Shown here one piece after another: positions 59,396 to 64,000 of a stretch of 64,000 nt of DNA; position 1 is the first letter of the stretch, and the number at the start of each line of letters is the position of its first letter. This DNA comes from CAVPJC01 sp963705155. Its GTDB lineage: Bacteria; Chloroflexota; Anaerolineae; Anaerolineales; UBA4823. The stretch is taken from contig CAVPJC010000013.1 of the NCBI GenBank assembly GCA_963705155.1, positions 434,001 to 498,000 of the forward strand, in the 5' to 3' direction. Both the position numbers and the translations under genes were made by a program. The notes under the pieces are model-generated. The model was not told the DNA's origin. It did not search any database and saw only the letters and a program-made list of their open reading frames with translations.

Positions 59396-59776
59396 TCAGC
59401 TCTGGGCTTTTTTGAGCTCGTCCACTTTCTTTGAAAGAGCCGCAATTTTATCGCCAAGAGTGTCGATATCGGCTTTGGTGGGGACGCTCATGCGATCCAG
59501 AATTTCCTCTGCCCGCTTGGTGACCTGATCTTCAGCCTTCTCGGCATCTTTTTTGCGGCGGTCGATCACCTCGCGCACCAGTTTCTTGCCATCTTTTTCG
59601 GCGATTTCGCCGCGCTCGATCAGGCGATTGACGAAATCTTCGATTTCTTCCTGGGCGAGGGCCACTGCGCCAATACCGGCCAGGAGCACTTTGCGAGCTG
59701 CATCCAACATGGGGTTGCGTTCTTCGGCCCCGTTGCTCTTCTCTTTTTCAACTTCGACTTTTACTTTTGTTACCAT
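59396..59776 (-). CDS. phasin family protein
   Basis: 126 residues, mostly helical, with a charged N-terminus (VKVEVEKEKSNGAEERNP), an amphipathic part ARKVLLAGIGAVALAQEEIEDFVNRLIERG, and a coiled coil TKADIDTLGDKIAALSKKVDELKKA. This layout fits the poly(hydroxyalkanoate) granule-associated phasins (PhaF/PhaI-like). A ribosome site AGGAG precedes the ATG. A 50-residue gene of similar start lies upstream. It ends with a strong terminator. Confidence 0.85.
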   Translation of the reverse strand: MVTKVKVEVEKEKSNGAEERNPMLDAARKVLLAGIGAVALAQEEIEDFVNRLIERGEIAEKDGKKLVREVIDRRKKDAEKAEDQVTKRAEEILDRMSVPTKADIDTLGDKIAALSKKVDELKKAQS

Positions 59777-59837
59777 GATATTGTTCTCCTATTGATCTTG
59801 ATAAGATTTGGTTGGGATTGTTTTGGGTTTGCCAGGG

Positions 59838-59990
59838 TTATTGCGATTGGGTGGGTTTAAGCTGTTGGCGAACTTTTTCGCGTTCTTTTTCGATGGTGTG
59901 AATAGTCTTCGAGATGGTTTTTTCCACCTCTTCATAGGCAATGGCGATAACGCCCACACCGAATAGGAAAGCCTTGCGGATGAATTTCAT
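59838..59990 (-). CDS. small phasin-like protein (50 aa)
   Basis: AAGGAGGTTCAG precedes the ATG, a near-ideal ribosome site. MKFIRKAFLFGVGVIAIAYE and EVEKTISKTIHTIEKEREK show a short amphipathic helix followed by a charged helix, like the start of the phasin downstream (LLAGIGAVALAQEEIEDF). It is likely the first gene of the phasin transcript. It is too short for a confident family call. Confidence 0.6.
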   Translation of the reverse strand: MKFIRKAFLFGVGVIAIAYEEVEKTISKTIHTIEKEREKVRQQLKPTQSQ

Positions 59991-60024
59991 CTGAACCTCC
60001 TTCGAAAGCATAAATCTGGTTTAA

Positions 60025-60071
60025 CTATGACGCATTGCGTCGTAACTTTAATATAACACAGCGCGTCATAG
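60025..60071. promoter_or_regulatory. palindromic operator between divergent lipid-body genes
   Basis: GACGCA-T-TGCGTC (60,029-60,041) is a perfect palindrome. CTATGACGC (60,025-60,033) is repeated inverted as GCGTCATAG (60,063-60,071). The sites lie between the minus-strand phasin unit and the plus-strand SCP2 gene, so one regulator could control both. TetR-type repressors use such sites; the protein is not identified here. Confidence 0.6.
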
Positions 60072-60188
60072 AGTTCAATAGGTAAGTTCAGATCAAAGTT
60101 GGTTATTGAGAAAAACCAGGTATGGATTAAAATATACATATCAGGCCTTTTCGTGCGGATTTCAATCTGGGAGGAGGAGGCAAACCAA

Positions 60189-60620
60189 ATGGGAATCTTT
60201 CGGGATTCAACGCATTTTTACGAAACCGTGGGGGAATTGATGAACCGGGCCAAGAAGGATAACAATGTCGGCCCCAAAATTGCTAAATCTGGAATTATCA
60301 TTCAATTCCGCTACACAGAACCGGAGGCCATGACCACCATAAATGCCAAAGATAAACCCACGCAGCCCGGTGCGTTTGTGGACATCATCCATGGGCCTTG
60401 CAACTTAAAACCTGATGTAGTTATGACGATGAAAGCAGATGTGTCTCACACGTTCTGGCACGGCAAGGTCAATCTCGTGGCGGCTCTTTCAAGAAGGCAA
60501 ATTGTTGCCGAGGGGCCGATACCAAAAATATTGAAACTGCTCCCTGCTGTGCAGCCGCTGTACGCACAATATCCTGCCCTTCTGAAAGAAAAAGGTTACG
60601 CGGATATGATCATGAAGTGA
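60189..60620 (+). CDS. SCP2 sterol-carrier-domain protein
   Basis: ATG 60,189 is preferred over the longer frame because GGAGGAGGAG stands just before it. 143 residues of the SCP2 lipid-binding fold: SGIIIQFRYTEPEAMTTINAK, CNLKPDVVMTMKADVSHTFWHGKVNLVAALSRRQIVAEG, then PKILKLLPAVQPL. It probably carries or presents lipids. It is divergent from the phasin unit and shares the operator region with it. Confidence 0.82.
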   Translation: MGIFRDSTHFYETVGELMNRAKKDNNVGPKIAKSGIIIQFRYTEPEAMTTINAKDKPTQPGAFVDIIHGPCNLKPDVVMTMKADVSHTFWHGKVNLVAALSRRQIVAEGPIPKILKLLPAVQPLYAQYPALLKEKGYADMIMK

Positions 60621-60716
60621 GCCGGGTGTGAATTCATCCGGCTGCGGCTGACTCAATACGTCGGCGTGTATGAGTTACCGCTGGCGCGCAAGCAAAGCCG
60701 ATAGGTATGGAGGGAC

Positions 60717-61802
60717 ATGATGCCCGATAAAAAAGTTGTGTTGGTCACTGGCGTTGGTGGAACCTGGGGCGCACGGGTGGCTGATCAGTTGATGTCGAAG
60801 CCAGGCATCCATGTGATTGGCCTGGATGCGGAACCACCCAGAGAGCGAATCAAGGGGCTGGATTTTATTCAGTCGGATATTCGGAATCCACGGTTAGTCG
60901 ACCTTTTGAAAGAGGAACAGGTCCACACCGTATGTCACCTGACTTTCGAAGAAAGTATACGCCCTTCTGAATCGGCTTTTGACGTAAATGTAATCGGCGC
61001 AATGAAAATGTTTGGAGCGTGTGTTGAAGCCGGTGTGCGGAAGGTGATCCTGAAAAGCAGCCTGGCAGTCTATGGGGCACAATCAACCAATTCGGCGTAT
61101 CTCACTGAAGAACATCCACTGCGAGGCAGCCGGGCTTATGGTTACACGCGGGATATGGTGGAAATTGAGGCCTTTTGCAACGGTTTCAGGCGGCAGGCGC
61201 CAGAAATAACGCTGAGCATATTACGGTTTGCAAGCGTCGTGGGTCCAACAGCAGATACACCGATGACACGCTTTCTGCGAGAACCCTGGACACCCATCTT
61301 GCTCGGTTTTGACCCGATGATGCAGGTTATCCATGAAGAAGATGTCGTTGGCGCGCTGGTGCACGCTGTAATGGACGATTACCCGGGTGTTTTCAATGTC
61401 GCTGCTGAGGGTATCCTGCCGCTCTCCAAGCTGATGGGTCTGGCGGGGAAATTGCCGATGCCGGTGTTCCACCTGTTTGCCTACTGGGGTACTGCCATCC
61501 TGGGCGTGAGTGGGCTGCGGGTTACCCGCCATGTTCCTATTGAGCTGGATTACATCCGCTACCCCTGGGTAGGAGACCTGGCAAGGATGCGCGAAGAACT
61601 GCAATTCGTGCCACGTTACACAGCGGAAGAGACGCTGCGTGAGTTTGCCGGGAAACAGCGGGTTAGGAAGTATATGCCTGAAGCGGCAGCGCTTGCGTAT
61701 GATGAGGATCGTCTGCGAGATACCATCGAGCGCCGGCGGAGGATGCGCAATCAGGAAGTGGAGCGTGTTCAGCTGGAGACCGAGGAGGGCGAAAATGAGT
61801 GA
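60717..61802 (+). CDS. NAD(P)-dependent extended SDR
   Basis: Two adjacent ATGs at 60,717 and 60,720 behind GGAGGG; about 361 residues. VLVTGVGGTWGARVADQLM is the nucleotide-binding fold; VILKSSLAVYGAQ is the serine strand. The YxxxK position reads YGYTRDMVE, with Arg in place of Lys. Similar SDRs are often paired with PlsC-type acyltransferases, and here the two genes overlap by eight bases. Substrate unknown, probably lipid-related. Confidence 0.82.
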   Translation: MMPDKKVVLVTGVGGTWGARVADQLMSKPGIHVIGLDAEPPRERIKGLDFIQSDIRNPRLVDLLKEEQVHTVCHLTFEESIRPSESAFDVNVIGAMKMFGACVEAGVRKVILKSSLAVYGAQSTNSAYLTEEHPLRGSRAYGYTRDMVEIEAFCNGFRRQAPEITLSILRFASVVGPTADTPMTRFLREPWTPILLGFDPMMQVIHEEDVVGALVHAVMDDYPGVFNVAAEGILPLSKLMGLAGKLPMPVFHLFAYWGTAILGVSGLRVTRHVPIELDYIRYPWVGDLARMREELQFVPRYTAEETLREFAGKQRVRKYMPEAAALAYDEDRLRDTIERRRRMRNQEVERVQLETEEGENE

Positions 61803-63045
61803 CAAGGTCCGCATCCCTTGCAGCGCGACCACCCGTTCTGGAAATGCGTGCAAAAATTATGCCCTGATGGACTCGCAATACTGCCGGGTACACCAGGCAG
61901 CCGGCGTAAACGGAGCCAGCCCAATAGTAGATGATGGTTACCCTTCCCCGGCAGGTGAGGAAGATGATCTATCTGAAGCTGAGCTGCGACAGCAATTGAT
62001 GGACGAACTTGATAAATTGATCGACCGGGTGAAGGCCATCTCACCTGACTACGAACCTCCGGCATTTTCGCCGCAGAGGCTGGTTAGATTGGTAAAGGAA
62101 AACCTGGAGAAGTTCTCGCCGGAGGCTGCTCTGGGGATACTGGAGAAATTGCGCAGCGGAATCGGAAACGATCTTTTTGACATCGACACATGGAAAGGCG
62201 TGTGGTACATGGTGAACTACACGCTGGAATATCAGACGGATTTTCTCAAACGCAAACTCACGGGGGATTTTGAGACCGATGAATGGGGTCTCGATATGGA
62301 AGTGCTGGATGCGGTTAAGCCGTTTTTTGATTTCATGTTTTACAAATACTGGCGGGTGCAAGTTTCAGGATTGGAGAATATACCCGATGAGGGGCGGGCC
62401 TTGATGGTAGTTAACCATTCCGGGCAGCTGCCCTGGGATGGGTCGATGGTGGGCCTGGCAATCTACAATGAGCATCCCGCCCACCGGTTGGTGCGCACTT
62501 TGTATGCTACCTGGTTTCCAACGCTGCCATTTTTCAGCGCCCTTTTTACCAAGCTAGGACAGGCCCTGGCGACGGAGGAGAACGGCATCCGTCTTTTGGA
62601 GCAAGACCAACTTGTGGCCGTCTTTCCTGAGGGCTACAAAGGTGTAGGGAAGCTTTTCAAGGAACGCTACAGGCTGGCGCGATTCGGGCGCGGCGGGTTC
62701 GTGCGCATGGCATTGAAGACCAACGCGCCGATGATTCCGGTTTCGGTGGTCGGAGCGGAGGAAACCTATATTTCTCTGTACAAATCACCAACCATGGCAA
62801 AGTTGATTGGTTTTCCATACTTTCCGATTTCACCAACTTTCCCGTGGTTGGGGCTGTTGGGATTTGTCCCATTGCCGACCAAATGGTACATTGACTATGG
62901 TGAGCCAATTCATGTGAATGATTTTGGGCCGGGTGCAGCCAATAACCAGCTGCTGGTTTCACAATTGACGGATCAAGTACGAAACGAGGTGCAAGAGATG
63001 ATCTATTCACGACTTGCGTCGCGGAAGTCTGTCATTTTTGGATGA
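61795..63045 (+). CDS. PlsC-type acyltransferase with N-terminal zinc motif
   Basis: ATG 61,795 has GAGGAGGG before it; 416 residues. Residues 9-33 carry C-x9-C-x10-C-x2-H (PCSATTRSGNACKNYALM and YCRVH), a small zinc-binding motif. An acidic linker and a helical part follow. The acyltransferase core has the catalytic NHSGQLPWDG (207-216) and VFPEGYKG (about 276-283), the NHx4D-like and EG motifs of lysophospholipid acyltransferases. It probably acylates glycerolipids at the membrane. Overlap with the SDR gene suggests a joint pathway. Confidence 0.85.
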   Translation: MSDKVRIPCSATTRSGNACKNYALMDSQYCRVHQAAGVNGASPIVDDGYPSPAGEEDDLSEAELRQQLMDELDKLIDRVKAISPDYEPPAFSPQRLVRLVKENLEKFSPEAALGILEKLRSGIGNDLFDIDTWKGVWYMVNYTLEYQTDFLKRKLTGDFETDEWGLDMEVLDAVKPFFDFMFYKYWRVQVSGLENIPDEGRALMVVNHSGQLPWDGSMVGLAIYNEHPAHRLVRTLYATWFPTLPFFSALFTKLGQALATEENGIRLLEQDQLVAVFPEGYKGVGKLFKERYRLARFGRGGFVRMALKTNAPMIPVSVVGAEETYISLYKSPTMAKLIGFPYFPISPTFPWLGLLGFVPLPTKWYIDYGEPIHVNDFGPGAANNQLLVSQLTDQVRNEVQEMIYSRLASRKSVIFG

Positions 63046-63137
63046 TGCAGCATGAAAACTGGATGATTTTAAGAGAATAATAGGAACATCCTGGTAAAGT
63101 TTGGCGAAACAGTTATTTCATTAATCTGGGTATAAAT

Positions 63138-63542
63138 ATGCCGGTATATTCACAATCTGATCAGCTATACGACAATTTGCGTTTATTGTTTGAACGAATT
63201 CAAAAAGTACATCCTGGGGCGACGCGTTCGGTGGCGGCTTCCAGGTTGGTGATCCGCCTGGCATGCAGCGCGCCAAAGGCCGAAATCTTAATCAATGGAC
63301 GGGCAGACCCGGTGCAGATCACGTATGGGACCGGTCGTTTGCGTCCTGATCTGGATATTCAACTGAATGCAGATGTACTGCACAATATTTTGCTGGGTGA
63401 GCTGACATTGAAAAAGGCGGTGGGCAGCGGTGCAGTGAAACTGAAGGGGCCGGTGTGGAAATCTTTTGTGCTGGAAGATGTCTTAAGGCACGGGCAGGCG
63501 ATCTACCCGGGCTTGCTGCGAGAGCGAGGCATGCTTCAATGA
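63138..63542 (+). CDS. second SCP2-like domain protein
   Basis: 134 residues, SCP2-like fold: VIRLACSAPKAEILINGRAD, GTGRLRPDLDIQLNADVLHNILLGELTLKKAVGSGAVKLKGPVWKSFVLEDV. It differs clearly from the SCP2 protein at 60,189, so it is not a recent copy. It ends in a strong bidirectional terminator. Probably lipid-binding. Confidence 0.75.
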   Translation: MPVYSQSDQLYDNLRLLFERIQKVHPGATRSVAASRLVIRLACSAPKAEILINGRADPVQITYGTGRLRPDLDIQLNADVLHNILLGELTLKKAVGSGAVKLKGPVWKSFVLEDVLRHGQAIYPGLLRERGMLQ

Positions 63543-63583
63543 CCAAAACCCGGACAGATGAGAATGACTGTCCGGGTTTTGGT
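63542..63583. terminator. bidirectional terminator between convergent genes
   Basis: CCAAAACCCGGACAG (63,543-63,557) and CTGTCCGGGTTTTGG (63,568-63,582) form a perfect 15-bp stem with a 10-base loop. The A4 and T4 runs inside the arms serve both strands. It starts at the SCP2 stop and ends at the stop of the patatin-like gene. Confidence 0.88.
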
Positions 63584-64000
63584 TAATCCGTCATTTCATC
63601 AAGGGTCAACTCCAACTCTGCCAGAACCCGGGTGAGCTGGCAGACAGGGTTGCCGCGCCGGTTTTGTCCGCAGCCTGAGGATCGGGCTTCAAGAACGCGG
63701 CGGATAACCTTTGGGTCGTACCCCGATTGGACAATCTCGGAAATCTCCTCGATCACCAGGCGGCGTGAGATGGGAATGCCGTGGCGGGCAAGGATTTGTT
63801 TATAGCGGGGATAATCTTCGGCCAGGTCGAGGGTGACAGATTCAAATCCGTGGCGGGCAACGGTAAGGCGAGCCGAATAGCGCATGATGTTGTAGAAAAA
63901 CATCTGGTAGTCTGCAGGTTTAGGTTCAACCAGGATGATATCCACCTGGGGGTGAGCACGGCGAAGCTGTTTGATGTGGTAATGCAAGCCGGCATGGGTG
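63583..64000 (-). CDS. patatin-like phospholipase, C-terminal part, cut by window edge
   Basis: The minus frame is open at the right edge (THAGLHYHIKQLRRAHPQVD) and ends at TAA 63,585-63,583; 138 residues are visible. IILVEPKPADYQMFFYNIMRYSARLTVARHGFESV and LARHGIPISRRLVIEEI fit the C-terminal region of bacterial patatin-like proteins. The catalytic GxSxG and Asp lie outside the window, so the call rests on the tail only. A lipase fits the lipid genes beside it. Confidence 0.55.
   Translation of the reverse strand, partial: THAGLHYHIKQLRRAHPQVDIILVEPKPADYQMFFYNIMRYSARLTVARHGFESVTLDLAEDYPRYKQILARHGIPISRRLVIEEISEIVQSGYDPKVIRRVLEARSSGCGQNRRGNPVCQLTRVLAELELTLDEMTD

Noticed and set aside
60621..60716. 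Short stem AGCCGG/CCGGCT after the first SCP2 gene as terminator
   Set aside because: Only six base pairs and no T-run; too weak to call.
1..64000. tRNA genes, CRISPR arrays, insertion sequences or prophage
   Set aside because: I looked for T-loop patterns, regularly spaced repeats, transposase motifs and phage structural genes and saw none; a covariance-model scan would be needed to exclude tRNAs fully.

Overview
The window looks like a chromosomal segment of a Chloroflexota bacterium, most likely Anaerolineae. This is an inference from the gap-pgk-tpiA cluster, a YvcK protein with an N-terminal membrane anchor, the moderate GC content and the mix of polysaccharide genes; no rRNA or other taxonomic marker is present. 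About 60 genes are packed closely, often with ATGA start/stop overlaps. I saw no tRNA, rRNA, CRISPR array, insertion sequence or phage gene.

Layout. (1) 1-5,304, minus strand: a housekeeping run of ROK sugar kinase, RecJ, an AAA ATPase, a glycerophosphodiester phosphodiesterase and a CoA-transferase subunit cut by the window edge. (2) 5,378-10,829, plus: YvcK, then gap-pgk-tpiA behind a Rex-like operator, then a membrane protein with an HExxH motif. (3) 11,022-55,397, plus: one very long extracellular polysaccharide locus. It opens with a NusG/RfaH-like antiterminator. It then carries nucleotide-sugar enzymes (Gfo/Idh oxidoreductase, UDP-sugar dehydrogenase, two UDP-GlcNAc 2-epimerases, GDP-mannose dehydratase, GDP-mannose 3,5-epimerase, a LegB-like dehydratase, an aminotransferase and a nucleotidyltransferase), glycosyltransferases, a Wzx-type flippase, two Wzy/ligase-type polymerases, a sugar-phosphate transferase, a tyrosine kinase and phosphatase pair, three GT39-like membrane glycosyltransferases and a PslG-like glycoside hydrolase. 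An AT-richer block at about 18.9-32.1 kb holds two DUF362 proteins, a CapA protein and an ATP-grasp protein and looks acquired. A C25 (gingipain-type) protease and an S26-type signal peptidase follow it. (4) 55,461-59,990, minus: S41 protease, ChrA transporter, PhaR-type regulator, phasin and a 50-residue phasin-like protein. (5) 60,189-63,542, plus: two SCP2-domain proteins, an SDR and a PlsC-type acyltransferase, then a patatin-like protein on the minus strand at the edge. Regions 4 and 5 together suggest a lipid or PHA storage-body module, with a palindromic operator between the divergent units.

A pervasive property is broken reading frames. At least 16 otherwise well-conserved genes, including the glycolytic gap, carry one or more 1-base frameshifts, several next to short homopolymers, and two further ORFs carry in-frame stops. 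Breaks in essential genes argue that most are uncorrected sequencing indels rather than decay. I therefore give broken genes as single features spanning all their fragments.
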